A stretch of DNA of 64,000 nucleotides, taken from NCBI GenBank assembly GCA_029260135.1, contig JAJDDV010000068.1, forward strand, positions 1 through 64,000, written 5' to 3'. Positions within the stretch are counted from its first letter, which is position 1; each line of letters begins with the position of its first letter. Position numbers and translations under genes: made by a program. The stretch is from Phycisphaerae bacterium. GTDB taxonomy: Bacteria > Planctomycetota > Phycisphaerae > UBA1845. Below the pieces are notes generated by a model. The model was not told the DNA's origin and made no database searches. It saw nothing but the letters and a program-made list of their open reading frames with translations. Positions 26,620-35,491 of the stretch are shown piece after piece.

Positions 26620-27226
26620 CGTCGAAGATTTCTTGAACATCACCGCCGAGCGTCAGCCCACACCCGGCGGCGGCAGCGCGACAGGGCTCGCCGGAGCGCT
26701 CGCCTGCGCGCTCGCCCGAATGGTCGCTGCCTACTCCGTCGGAAAGAAGACCGACAACCAGGTGAGATCCGCCGTCGAAACCGCCGCCACACGGCTAAAC
26801 CGCGCCGACCAGCTCCTCCGTGCGCTCATCACCCAAGACGCTGCAGCCTACGCCGCAATGACCGCCGCCGCGAAATCCGCGAAGGACGATTCCGCCGCGC
26901 AACTCGCCTACGACGACACCGTCATGTCCGCCGTCGCCGTCCCGATGGAAATGGCCGCACTCGCCTCCCAGGCGCTCTCCACCATGGACAAACTCAAGAC
27001 CGACGCCAACCACTTCCTCCTCAGCGATCTCGGCATCGCCGCCGTCCTCGCCGACGCAACCGCCCACGCCGCCCGCTACACCGTAAAGATCAACGTCGCC
27101 GAGATCCGCGATCCCGAAACCTGCCAAAAGCTCCTCACCGAACTCGACACGATCGTCGAACACTGCGCCGATCACCGCCGCTCGATCGAAACGCTCGTCA
27201 ACGAACAGCTTGAGAAGACGCACTGA
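26597..27226 (+). CDS. Cyclodeaminase/cyclohydrolase family protein (FtcD C-domain/FchA-like)
   Basis: The 209-aa all-helical protein contains 'QPTPGGGSATGLAGALACAL', the family glycine-rich loop, and 'KLKTDANHFLLSDLGIAAVL', both typical of formiminotetrahydrofolate cyclodeaminase and methenyl-THF cyclohydrolase (FchA). It probably acts in one-carbon folate metabolism; which of the two reactions is catalysed cannot be told by eye. GGAAAGG lies upstream of the start. It overlaps the DUF2064 gene. Confidence 0.85.
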   Translation: MEELTAHSVEDFLNITAERQPTPGGGSATGLAGALACALARMVAAYSVGKKTDNQVRSAVETAATRLNRADQLLRALITQDAAAYAAMTAAAKSAKDDSAAQLAYDDTVMSAVAVPMEMAALASQALSTMDKLKTDANHFLLSDLGIAAVLADATAHAARYTVKINVAEIRDPETCQKLLTELDTIVEHCADHRRSIETLVNEQLEKTH

Positions 27227-27332
27227 CCAAGCCGATATACGTGTCGCACGCCCGGCCAACCGCCCGTTCCGTTGGCAAAAGCGGTGCAAACGATCAAAGT
27301 GGCCGACAACACGGGAGCACTGAACAAAGGCG

Positions 27333-27584
27333 ATGCTCGACCCTCCCTACCATCTTGAAATCGACGGGCTCGAAGACTTCAGCCCCGGACTACAAGGACC
27401 CACCGGAAGTCTTCATGACCGACCCTGGGTCGGCATTCGCTTCGACTGCTGCGGCGCCTACGCACGCGTCTACCGAAACGCCGAAGGCACCGCCTATCAC
27501 GGCCGGTGCCCACGCTGCCTGCAAACCGTTCGACTCCGCGTCGGACCCGGCGGAACCAGTTCGCGATTCTTCGTCGCTGAGTGA
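27333..27584 (+). CDS. Small zinc-ribbon-like protein
   Basis: The 83-aa product has paired cysteines 'FDCCGAYARVYR' and 'GRCPRCLQTVRLRVG', a likely zinc ribbon, with a short N-terminal extension and an aromatic 'SSRFFVAE' end. Start is ATG with AAAGG close upstream. I do not recognise a named family; similar small proteins occur in planctomycetes and may bind nucleic acid or metal. It sits 106 bases after the cyclodeaminase and is convergent with the ABC operon. Confidence 0.65.
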   Translation: MLDPPYHLEIDGLEDFSPGLQGPTGSLHDRPWVGIRFDCCGAYARVYRNAEGTAYHGRCPRCLQTVRLRVGPGGTSSRFFVAE

Positions 27585-27612
27585 CCCCTAGAACAACAAA
27601 CGACGCCGGCCG

Positions 27613-29757
27613 TCAATCTGTCGATGGGACGATGACGCCCCGGCCCCTCACCGGTGGACCCCCACCCCCTCGAACGAAGATGGCCAATCCCACCAGAAAC
27701 AAACCCGACCCCAAAACCAGAAGCCCGCCCGGAAGGTGCGCCTGTGCTTCTTCCATCGAAACCCCCGCCCTTTCGAACCACCCGGGCTGAACAACGCTCA
27801 CCGCGCCCAACAGGTTGTGCAGAAAATGCGCGACCATCCCCGGTAAAATCGACCGCGACTGCCAGCAAAGATACGCCAGCAACACCCCCAGCACCGCCGT
27901 CACCAGGAACTTGTAAATGAAAAAATGAAACACCCCGAACACCGCCGCCGAAACCACAATCGCCGTCCACTTCCGCGCCGACGTTCGAAGACTCCCCAGC
28001 AAGAAACCGCGAAACAACACCTCCTCACTCAACGCAGGAATCAACGCGATCAACACGATCACCGTGCCCAACGGAAGCGCCGACAACGTCTCTGCCAAAC
28101 GCTCACTGCTCTTCACGAGCGACTCCGGAAACGCAACCAGACGATGCTGCAACATGTTCAGTTCGTGAGCCGGGACCCACACCGAAACACCGATCAACAC
28201 CCCCCCGGCCAAATACCGAAACCGAGGCCAACGAAACGCGAACGTCGACCACACCCGCATCTTGCCATACAACGCCACCCCCATCGGCAACACCACGAAC
28301 ATCAGCGGCATCAACCACCCCGTCGCCGCCAGCAGCCCGCTCGCATCCTCACCAGGCCCCGGTGAAAACGCCGACTGAACGAAGAACCACATCGGAAACA
28401 GCAATGACACCACAAGCAAGCCGGTGGATATGCTCGGTTGATCCGTCGGCTTGATCATCCGCCGCGACAACAACCCGCGCAGCGACCCGGCGTCGGAAAA
28501 CACCACCGACTCATGACCGAAGATGTTCGCAGCCACCGCCACCGCCGCACCCGCATACAGCGTCGTCGAGAGCAGCACCGTCGCCACCGTGCCCACAGGA
28601 ACCACCGCCCCCAGCAAAAGGTCCCTCGCCAGCAAGACCATATTCCCCACCGGCATCACCAGCATGATCCCGCTCAACTGCGTCGCCGGAAGCGCCGCGA
28701 TCCCACCCGGAATCAGCACCGCCAGAATCACCGGCGTCACATAGTTCTGCGCCTCCTTGAACGTCCGCGCATAGCTGCACACCGCCAGCATGATCGCAGA
28801 CATCAACACCGCGAACGGCACCAGACACAGCAGAATGAGCACCATCTTCAGCACCGGCACCCCACCGCCGGTGCTCGCGATGATCTTGTCGAACCCTCCG
28901 AAGTAAACCGTCGCCGTCACGCTCCCGAGGTTCAGCAGCGCACCCATCAACGCGACCGTCGTCACCACAAGGAACTTCCCGACAATCAAATCAACCGTCG
29001 GAACCGGACACACCATCAGCGACTCGAGCGTCCCCCGCTCACGCTCCCCCGCCGTCAGATCAATCGCCGGATAGATCGCCCCCGTGATCGTCATCAAGAT
29101 CAGAATCAGCGGCAGAACCTGACCGAGAATCGAAGGCGGCGCGGAAAGATCAACCGTGACGATCGGAAACGGCTCGATGAACGCCGGCGGAAGCCGAAGC
29201 CGCGCAAACCGCTGCTCGCGCATCCGCTCGTTCACCCGACCCATAAGCCCCGCCACGCGCCGCTTCGCCGTCGAACTCCGCACTTCCTCCAAGTCCGACA
29301 GAAGCTCAACCCGAACCTGCTGATCGAGGTCCTCAACCGCGATCAGACGCTCACGCTCAAAAACCACCCCCACATGAATCCGCCGATCGCGAATCCCCTG
29401 CTCCAACGCCTCCCGAGATTCCACCACCACAGTCTCAGCCTCATCCAAAGGCTGCGGAATCGAAAAGTACGCCTCCGACTCCGGCTCCACATTCGACCGC
29501 TCCCGCTGAAGAAGCGCCGTGTCGTTGATGATCATGTTGGCCAGCCGCAATCGCTGCGCTTCCGCAACAACGCCGATCCGGATCGTAGCGCGCTCCAGCC
29601 CCTCCGCCTGAAAGCTCACCGCCTGAATCGACCCCAGCATCAACAGCGGATACAAAACGATCGGAACCACGATCATCGCGATCAGCGTCCGCCGATCACG
29701 CAGAATGTCGACCAGTTCCTTGCCGTAGATCGTACGAATCCGATGGCGGGAGCTCAT
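27613..29757 (-). CDS. ABC-2 permease (NatB-like) fused to CPBP intramembrane protease
   Basis: The 714-aa protein begins like NatB permeases ('IYGKELVDILRDRRTLIAMI'), with an extracytoplasmic domain (about 50-200) and membrane segments to about 410. The second half is a CPBP/CAAX-protease domain with the motifs EEVLFRG (578-584), FGVFHFF with His611, and 'HFLHNLLG' with His644 and Asn648. All catalytic motifs appear intact. It overlaps the upstream ATPase gene by ATGA. The pair should export Na, a peptide or a drug-like substrate, with the protease perhaps processing cargo; the substrate is unknown. Confidence 0.85.
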   Translation of the reverse strand: MSSRHRIRTIYGKELVDILRDRRTLIAMIVVPIVLYPLLMLGSIQAVSFQAEGLERATIRIGVVAEAQRLRLANMIINDTALLQRERSNVEPESEAYFSIPQPLDEAETVVVESREALEQGIRDRRIHVGVVFERERLIAVEDLDQQVRVELLSDLEEVRSSTAKRRVAGLMGRVNERMREQRFARLRLPPAFIEPFPIVTVDLSAPPSILGQVLPLILILMTITGAIYPAIDLTAGERERGTLESLMVCPVPTVDLIVGKFLVVTTVALMGALLNLGSVTATVYFGGFDKIIASTGGGVPVLKMVLILLCLVPFAVLMSAIMLAVCSYARTFKEAQNYVTPVILAVLIPGGIAALPATQLSGIMLVMPVGNMVLLARDLLLGAVVPVGTVATVLLSTTLYAGAAVAVAANIFGHESVVFSDAGSLRGLLSRRMIKPTDQPSISTGLLVVSLLFPMWFFVQSAFSPGPGEDASGLLAATGWLMPLMFVVLPMGVALYGKMRVWSTFAFRWPRFRYLAGGVLIGVSVWVPAHELNMLQHRLVAFPESLVKSSERLAETLSALPLGTVIVLIALIPALSEEVLFRGFLLGSLRTSARKWTAIVVSAAVFGVFHFFIYKFLVTAVLGVLLAYLCWQSRSILPGMVAHFLHNLLGAVSVVQPGWFERAGVSMEEAQAHLPGGLLVLGSGLFLVGLAIFVRGGGGPPVRGRGVIVPSTD

Positions 29758-30518
29758 GAAATCAACGCCCCCGCCGCCTCGTCCGCATGAATCAGCTTCA
29801 AGAAGATGTTGCTCAGCCTCTCCTCGCCCGACAGCGTCCGGAGCTCCCCGATGTCACCCTCCGCCACCAGCCGCCCCTCATACAAGAGACCGATCTGGTC
29901 GCACATCGCCTCGGCCTCATCGAGATAGTGCGTCGACAGGATGATCGTCTTGCCCCCGTCGCGCTCTCGCTCGATGTGCTGCAGCATCAGCCGATTGCTG
30001 ATCACGTCCAAACCCAGCGTCGGCTCATCCAAGATCAGAATCGGTGGATCCGCCACCAACGCCCGCGCGATATTCACACGCTGCTTCTGACCCGTCGACA
30101 ACGCTCCGCAACGGAGATCCGCGAACCCCTCGATCCCCAGCCAATCCACCAAACGCTCCATCCGCGCAACCGCAGGCGCTTTCGCCAGCCCGTGAAGCTG
30201 CGCGAAATAGACCAGCAGCTCACGGGCCGTCAACCGCTGATACAGACCCGTATTGGCCGTCAGAAAACCCAGCGACCGCTTCACGCCCTCGATCTCGGTC
30301 GCCACGTCGAAACCCGCGATCGTCGCCGACCCGCTCGTCGGCGCCATCAAACCGCTCAGCATCCGAAGCGTCGTCGTCTTCCCCGCACCGTTAGGCCCAA
30401 GCAATCCGTAGATCTTCCCGGCACCGACCGAGAAACTGAGCTGATCCACCGCCCGCTTCTCCCCGCCGTCCGGCGTGGGAAACACCTTCAGCAACCTGTC
30501 CGCGACCACCATGTCCAT
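29754..30518 (-). CDS. ABC transporter ATP-binding protein (NatA-like)
   Basis: The frame is open to 30689, but the family N-terminus starts near ATG 30518 ('VVADRLLKVF'), giving 254 aa. Walker A is GPNGAGKTT (41-49), signature LSTGQKQR (140-147) and Walker B LILDEP (161-166). It drives the permease/protease fusion encoded downstream (4-base overlap). The longer N-terminal reading lacks any family resemblance. A second possible ATG lies at 30512. Confidence 0.85.
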   Translation of the reverse strand: MDMVVADRLLKVFPTPDGGEKRAVDQLSFSVGAGKIYGLLGPNGAGKTTTLRMLSGLMAPTSGSATIAGFDVATEIEGVKRSLGFLTANTGLYQRLTARELLVYFAQLHGLAKAPAVARMERLVDWLGIEGFADLRCGALSTGQKQRVNIARALVADPPILILDEPTLGLDVISNRLMLQHIERERDGGKTIILSTHYLDEAEAMCDQIGLLYEGRLVAEGDIGELRTLSGEERLSNIFLKLIHADEAAGALIS

Positions 30519-30526
30519 GACCAGGA

Positions 30527-30556
30527 TTGTAACGCCACCCACCCGACACGTATAAT
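30527..30556 (+). promoter_or_regulatory. Sigma-70-like promoter facing the tandem array
   Basis: TTGTAA (30527-30532) and a perfect TATAAT (30551-30556) are spaced by 18 bases. No gene follows on the plus strand for about 1.1 kb. It lies just upstream of, and divergent to, the NatA-like gene. Confidence 0.4.
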
Positions 30557-30712
30557 CACCCGGAGCGACTTCAAGACTCGCCGTTCGCACCCTCGAACAT
30601 TCACTCGAAAAACGACGAGTTTCGCAGTATCGCGTAGCCGCGCATTTTTCCGTCAAGATCCCCGACACCGTCTCCGCGCAAGTGATCAACCGGATCTACC
30701 GAACGCGATCCA

Positions 30713-30901
30713 CCAATCCGAGACGCGACGGTAAAGGAGCGGACACCGCCCCCGACGCACCGACACCAATCCGAACCGCGACGGTAAAGGAGCGGACACC
30801 GCCCCCGACGCACCGACACCAATCCGAGACGCGACGGTAAAGGAGCGGACACCGCCCCCGACGCACGGACACCAATCCGAACCGCGACGGTAAAGGAGCG
30901 G
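30713..30901 (+). repeat. 53-bp tandem repeat array (about 3.6 copies)
   Basis: Units begin CCAATCCGA at 30713, 30766, 30819 and 30872, an exact 53-base spacing. The fourth unit breaks off at about 30901. Units differ at a few positions (GAGACGCG/GAACCGCG). A single related 30-base piece lies inverted at 41411-41440 (27 of 30 identical). Confidence 0.92.
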
Positions 30902-31073
30902 GCCGGCCGCCAGTGTGATGAACGCCAGGCGATGTAGGTCGTTCCTCCGCGCTGCGCGACAAGGCCTTGGACCCGTCTGACTCCTCCGGTCCGAACGCGG
31001 CATGCTCACGCCGAATGCCCCTCGCCCCGGAGTTGGCTACCTCTTCATTCCTCAACCAACCGTGCCTCAGAAC

Positions 31074-31466
31074 CTAATCACTCCATTTGTTCCCACGAGG
31101 CAAGCGACTGCCGACGCTCGCAGCTCCCCCACCCAGAAGCCCAGCCGCCGGAAAGAGAAAAAACACGACGGCGAAAAACTCTCGCTCATCGCTGACTTGC
31201 CCTAAGACATGCGTCGAGACCGCCCAGCTGCCGAGGACTCCCAGCAACGCAGTGACAAGTCCTCGAACAAAGGCGAAGGACGACGATTGCCCCACGAATA
31301 GGCCGACTCCGACGAACGATCCCCAGTATAGAATCGCGGACCAAGGACCAGGTGAAACAAATGCTACGCGGTGAAGTCCAACCAAGACCAGCACGCCCAC
31401 CGCCACGCGAGGAGAGATGGATGCGTTTCTGAACACGCTTGTACCATAGCGTGGTTGAATCGTCAC
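31074..31466 (-). CDS. Possible small membrane protein
   Basis: The stretch 'VAVGVLVLVGLHRVAFV', 'AILYWGSFVGVGLFVG', 'GLVTALLGVLGSWAVS' and 'FFAVVFFLFPAAGLLGGG' suggests about four membrane segments. I take a GTG at 31466 as start (130 aa), because the N-terminal 65 residues of the longest frame look non-coding; no good Shine-Dalgarno was found. The family is not recognised. The call rests on the hydrophobic pattern alone. Confidence 0.4.
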   Translation of the reverse strand: MTIQPRYGTSVFRNASISPRVAVGVLVLVGLHRVAFVSPGPWSAILYWGSFVGVGLFVGQSSSFAFVRGLVTALLGVLGSWAVSTHVLGQVSDEREFFAVVFFLFPAAGLLGGGAASVGSRLPRGNKWSD

Positions 31467-31627
31467 TGAAAGCGACCGCCGACGCCGAGCGGAACGCTCC
31501 AATAGCCTGCGGCAGGTCAGGCTCGTTCCCGCATCGGTGGACTGCGAAACGTCCCCAAAGAGAGAGCCCCAACCTGCGCTCTCCCGCATTCCGTCATATG
31601 CACTATGTTGACATCCACCGATTCCAT

Positions 31628-31655
31628 TTGTACGAAAGGCGATCGCCGGTATAAT
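31628..31655 (+). promoter_or_regulatory. Sigma-70-like promoter of the 31668 gene
   Basis: TTGTAC (31628-31633) and TATAAT (31650-31655) have a 16-base spacer. The predicted start is at about 31662, leaving a leader of only about six bases before the ATG at 31668. Confidence 0.5.
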
Positions 31656-31667
31656 CAGCAATCAACC

Positions 31668-31910
31668 ATGCCCCAAAACCCCTCAAACAAATCATCACAC
31701 ATCGTCCCGCGCGACATGCGCCAGATCTTCCGCCTCAAACAGATCGAAGCCATCACCGCCGAAATCACGAAGAAGTTCGCAGCGATGATCAGCGCGGCCA
31801 CATCCAATGACCAACGCAAGGAACTCCAGGCCAAGCGCGACGCCGAAATCGCCAACCGAATCGACCCCCATCTCCGCGAACAAGAAAACGACACGCCCGA
31901 GTGTCTGTAG
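31668..31910 (+). CDS. Small helical protein of unknown function
   Basis: The 80-aa product is charged and mostly helical ('MRQIFRLKQIEAITAEITKK', 'RKELQAKRDAEIANRID'). A good promoter lies directly upstream, and transcripts would be nearly leaderless. No family is recognised. It lies upstream of the trypsin-like protease gene, with its own separate promoter between them. Confidence 0.5.
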   Translation: MPQNPSNKSSHIVPRDMRQIFRLKQIEAITAEITKKFAAMISAATSNDQRKELQAKRDAEIANRIDPHLREQENDTPECL

Positions 31911-32095
31911 ATCACCCGAACCGCTTCCCCTGCAATCCGTCGCCGTTCGCACAGCCGCCGCCAACCTGTCGAAATCTGTGATATCCTCGCCCAATGTCCC
32001 CCGATCGTGGAAAACCGGGGCACCTGCACCCCCCTCCGCTTCATCACAGTCCCCTCACCATACGCAATCGTTCCACAGTTTTCATCAAGACTCCC

Positions 32096-32125
32096 TTGAA
32101 ATCCACTATTCCGGTCCGGTACAAT
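32096..32125 (+). promoter_or_regulatory. Sigma-70-like promoter of the trypsin-like protease gene
   Basis: TTGAAA (32096-32101) and TACAAT (32120-32125) have an 18-base spacer. The predicted start at about 32132 leaves an 86-base leader to the ATG at 32218. Confidence 0.5.
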
Positions 32126-32217
32126 GGGTTCCTCACGTTTCGTTTCTCGGACGACCGGTGTCCCGGGCAGGGCACAGACGCGAGCACAACTCTCGAACTT
32201 GGTGTAGGAGCGAGGTC

Positions 32218-34545
32218 ATGCAGCGAAGATCCAAGGCAAGTCAAAGCAGGAAGCAACATCAGCGCTCACGCACAAGCTCGGCGGGTCGACCTCGACCCGC
32301 GACCCAATGGCTCCTCGCAATCATGGTCGCCACGCTGACCGCCGCGTCCACACCACCAACCGCAATCGCCCAGGAAATCAGTGAGCAAACGCTGCAGCGC
32401 GCCAAGAAAGCCACCGTTTTCGTCATAACATTCGCGTCGAAAAAGGAAAAAGGCGATACCCCACTCGGCTCGGGGTCCGGCTTCTTCATCAACTCCACCG
32501 GGCTGCTCATCACCAACAATCACGTCGTCGACCCCGCACACGGAATGAGCGTTCGGCAGCGCCAGGAGTTTCAATACAAGACAAACCGACTGACCTACAG
32601 AGTCGTCACCGAGAGCGGAACCGACAACGAGAAGATATGGGAGTGCGATCTCGTCCATCAGAGCATGACAGCCGACCAGGCCCTCCTCCAGGCCCGCGAT
32701 GAAGAAGGGAAAATGTTGCAGACGCCCGAATACCTGCGCCTCCTACCGCCATGGCGACTGAAAAACCGCATGTCCGTCTCAGCCCTCGGATTCCCAGGCG
32801 GAAACAGGCTCAGATCAGCACGCGACAAGAACGCCGAAGTCTCGGTCACCCACGGTAAGGTCAGCAAGGTCCCACGGTCACCCTCCGGCCGCGTACGCCG
32901 CATCGACACCGACGCCATCGCCAGACCCGGAAACAGTGGCGGACCCATGATCGACATTGACGGCGCCGTCGTCGGAACCGTCACCCTCATGGGCCAGGCC
33001 GAAGACCAGGCCAACACCTGCTCACTCGTTCCCATCTCGCTCACGCGCGCCTTCATCCGAGACGCCATGGTGCATGACCGGCTGCCACAAGGCGGAGACA
33101 TCATCCCCTTCCTCGACATCCTCGCCGAGGCACCGGGTCCGCTCTCCATTCCCGAGTACCAACGACTCGCCGATCGAGACACACTCTTCATCGGCGATGA
33201 TGAACGCGTCTACGGCGAGTTCGCAGACAAGATGATCAAATGGGAATCGCCGCTCGGAACCTTCGAAATCCCATCCGAGTCAGTTGCCTACGTCCTTCGT
33301 TATGACGAACGGGTGAGCCTCGTCTTTGAAAACGGAGACCACGTCTCCGCCACGCACGCGGGCGGAAAGTGCCGGTTCTCCGCCGAAGGAGGCGCGCAAA
33401 TCGATCGCCCGTTCCGCAAGGTCGCCGCCGTGGCCTTTCGCACCCGAGAGGCCAAGCGCAAGCGCCCAAAGGGCGACGTAACCGTACTCAGCTCGGATGA
33501 GGGACGTTTGGTCTTCACCGGCGTCACCGGCAAAGCCAGACTGACCAGCCGCTCCGGCACTGTCGATGTACCACTGACCGACATCGCGCGCATCGACCTC
33601 GAAGACGGTGGCTCCCGTCAGGTGGTCTCCCTGAAGGACCGACGAATCATCACCGGACACTTTGAAGAAGACAAATACCGCACAAGAGTCGCGGGAATCG
33701 ACCAGCCCGTCGGACTCGGCCTCAGCCACGTCACACGAGCCCGTATCGAGACCGTCGACGCAGGCGCCATCGGCTCCGGTGGAATGGGCTTGATTCAGAT
33801 ACTCGCTTCAGCCGACGCCGATCTGATCGACGCCGCCAAGACGCTGGAGCGGGGAAAAGGCGAGGACGCTCGCACCAAGCTCGAGCCCTTTCTCGACAAA
33901 AAACGAATGTCGAGAATGTCCGACGTCATGAAAGCCCAGGTCCGCCTCCTCGATGGCCTCATCTCGCTCCGCCAAGGCGAACCCGACCCCATGAGGAAGA
34001 TTCGAAAGTGCGTCAAAGCCAAAGACCCCAACGTCGCAGCCTACGCCCGCGGCTGTGTCGAGGTCATCAAACGATACGGCACCGAGTATGAGGGAAAACC
34101 AATCAGCGACCCGGACGTCTTTACCGACGCCGGACTCGCCCTCGGAAACGAACTGATCCAGCAGGCCAACGAGATGCTTCAGGACCGCCAACACATCGAA
34201 GGAAAAAAGGGCGAATACCGGAGATACATGAACGCCATCAAAAAGCATGAACGCGCCATGCAAGCCGCATCAACCCTCGCCGGACCCGATGCCGATGACG
34301 CACTGATGAGACTCTGGAAGTTCGCCCTCGATCTCTGCAGCCGCGAAAACAGGCGCCTCCGCGAAGAGTACCAGAGAATCGGCGGAGGTCGATCCAAAGT
34401 CTCCCTCTCGGAATACCGAAAGCTCGACAGAATCCTCAAACAGCACGACAAACTCATGACCGATTGGCGAGACCGCTACGTCAAACTCCAGGAATACGGC
34501 TTCTACCACGCCGACGAACCCGACGCCGGTAAACTAGACGACTGA
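32218..34545 (+). CDS. Secreted trypsin-like (HtrA-type) serine protease with long C-terminal region
   Basis: ATG at 32218 follows AGGAGCGAGG; longer upstream readings are not needed. The 775-aa protein has a long basic leader, a hydrophobic signal segment ('WLLAIMVATLTAAST') and an S1C-like domain: His102 in 'ITNNHVVDP', a likely Asp153 in 'TADQALLQAR' and Ser240 in 'RPGNSGGPMID'. No PDZ domain is recognised. Residues from about 330 form beta-rich modules ('FENGDHVSATHAGGKCRF'), then a helical, Lys/Glu-rich tail. It probably acts in envelope protein quality control or in a specialised cleavage. Confidence 0.75.
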   Translation: MQRRSKASQSRKQHQRSRTSSAGRPRPATQWLLAIMVATLTAASTPPTAIAQEISEQTLQRAKKATVFVITFASKKEKGDTPLGSGSGFFINSTGLLITNNHVVDPAHGMSVRQRQEFQYKTNRLTYRVVTESGTDNEKIWECDLVHQSMTADQALLQARDEEGKMLQTPEYLRLLPPWRLKNRMSVSALGFPGGNRLRSARDKNAEVSVTHGKVSKVPRSPSGRVRRIDTDAIARPGNSGGPMIDIDGAVVGTVTLMGQAEDQANTCSLVPISLTRAFIRDAMVHDRLPQGGDIIPFLDILAEAPGPLSIPEYQRLADRDTLFIGDDERVYGEFADKMIKWESPLGTFEIPSESVAYVLRYDERVSLVFENGDHVSATHAGGKCRFSAEGGAQIDRPFRKVAAVAFRTREAKRKRPKGDVTVLSSDEGRLVFTGVTGKARLTSRSGTVDVPLTDIARIDLEDGGSRQVVSLKDRRIITGHFEEDKYRTRVAGIDQPVGLGLSHVTRARIETVDAGAIGSGGMGLIQILASADADLIDAAKTLERGKGEDARTKLEPFLDKKRMSRMSDVMKAQVRLLDGLISLRQGEPDPMRKIRKCVKAKDPNVAAYARGCVEVIKRYGTEYEGKPISDPDVFTDAGLALGNELIQQANEMLQDRQHIEGKKGEYRRYMNAIKKHERAMQAASTLAGPDADDALMRLWKFALDLCSRENRRLREEYQRIGGGRSKVSLSEYRKLDRILKQHDKLMTDWRDRYVKLQEYGFYHADEPDAGKLDD

Positions 34546-34606
34546 CCGCCAGGCACCAGAGCCCATGGCCGAGAATGAGACCCGTGCCCCGAGGAAACCC
34601 GACCGG

Positions 34607-35491
34607 TCACATCCTCACAATCGGCCTCGTCAAACATGTAGGACCGCCGCGACCTTTGCGGCAAATCTCCTTTCCCTCAAACTCGAACACCTCCGCCCCC
34701 GCGCGCTCGAGCGACAACCGCGTCTGCGGGTTTCCCGACAGCATGACACACTTGCGAGGCCCCACCGCCAGAACATTGCACCCCATCGATTCAAATTCCT
34801 CATCCGGCACTTCGACAAGCTCGAAACCGCGCGTCAACAGAGACTCCCGAAACGAAACCGGAAGCAGCGGCGAGTAGACGAGCATCAGATCTCGATCGAT
34901 CGGACTGAGAACCGACATCAAATGGAACACATCGTCCGGCCCACGCCAATGAACCAGATCCACCACAATCAATTCGTCGATGCAGTCACCCAGCAACACC
35001 CGAAGCTGCTCAGTCCCTTCGCCGTTCGTCCGATACCCCCGCCCCACCGCGATGACGCGTTCCCCCAGCCACACCACGTCACCCCCCTCCAAGCGCCCGT
35101 CCCCCGAAATCGCCCCGCAAACCTCGACCCCCAGCTTCGCGAACGCCTCCGCTTGCTCTGCCGGCTCCCCGCGCCGGGCACCCTTGCCCATGCTGCCGAG
35201 TATGACACCCCTCTGACACACAAGGCTCGCATCTCGCGTGTACATCGAGTCCATTTCCGGCGTTTTTTGGGGCAAGAAGTGGGTCTCGACGCCGAAACGC
35301 GCCAGCAGTGACACGAACCTGTCATACTCTGCAGACGCCCGCCCCAACTCCGGCGCCCCCCCATAGTTAAGGTCCTTCCATTGTCGTTCGATGGCTTCGT
35401 TACTGACGAAGGCGTCTTTGGCGTGTTTGATCAAGACGCTCTTGAGGTCTGCGACATCAGATTGCAGATAGGTTGTCATCTCATTTCTCAT
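34607..35491 (-). CDS. Arginine deiminase-fold amidinotransferase/DDAH-like hydrolase
   Basis: The 294-aa protein has the pentein catalytic set: Asp87 in 'SMYTRDASL', Glu135 in 'GRLEGGDVVWL', His190 in 'DDVFHLMSVLSPID' and Cys286 near the C-terminus in 'GGPTCLTRPI'. Such enzymes hydrolyse guanidines (arginine, methylarginines) or transfer amidino groups. Its start overlaps the dinB stop by 11 bases, so it is the third gene of the repair operon. Whether it has a DNA-related role or is a passenger is unknown. Confidence 0.85.
   Translation of the reverse strand: MRNEMTTYLQSDVADLKSVLIKHAKDAFVSNEAIERQWKDLNYGGAPELGRASAEYDRFVSLLARFGVETHFLPQKTPEMDSMYTRDASLVCQRGVILGSMGKGARRGEPAEQAEAFAKLGVEVCGAISGDGRLEGGDVVWLGERVIAVGRGYRTNGEGTEQLRVLLGDCIDELIVVDLVHWRGPDDVFHLMSVLSPIDRDLMLVYSPLLPVSFRESLLTRGFELVEVPDEEFESMGCNVLAVGPRKCVMLSGNPQTRLSLERAGAEVFEFEGKEICRKGRGGPTCLTRPIVRM

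Larger units (their letters stand above)
30519..31073. other. Intergenic region with tandem array
   Basis: About 555 bases without a supported gene. It contains a plus-strand promoter-like pair at 30527-30556, the 53-base tandem array at 30713-30901 and otherwise nothing recognised. Open frames here lie across the repeat, whose 53-base unit is not a multiple of three. Confidence 0.6.

Noticed and set aside
28438..29790. 450-codon plus-strand open frame, Arg/His-rich
   Set aside because: It is the antisense shadow of the permease/CPBP fusion, with composition of a high-GC complement frame and no recognisable domain.
30713..30901. CRISPR array
   Set aside because: Units are contiguous 53-base repeats without unique spacers, and no cas gene is present.
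30601..31055. Minus-strand frames across the 53-bp array with repeated 'LLYRR' peptides
   Set aside because: The 53-base unit shifts frame each copy, so the repeated peptides arise from different frames and are not a coding sign.
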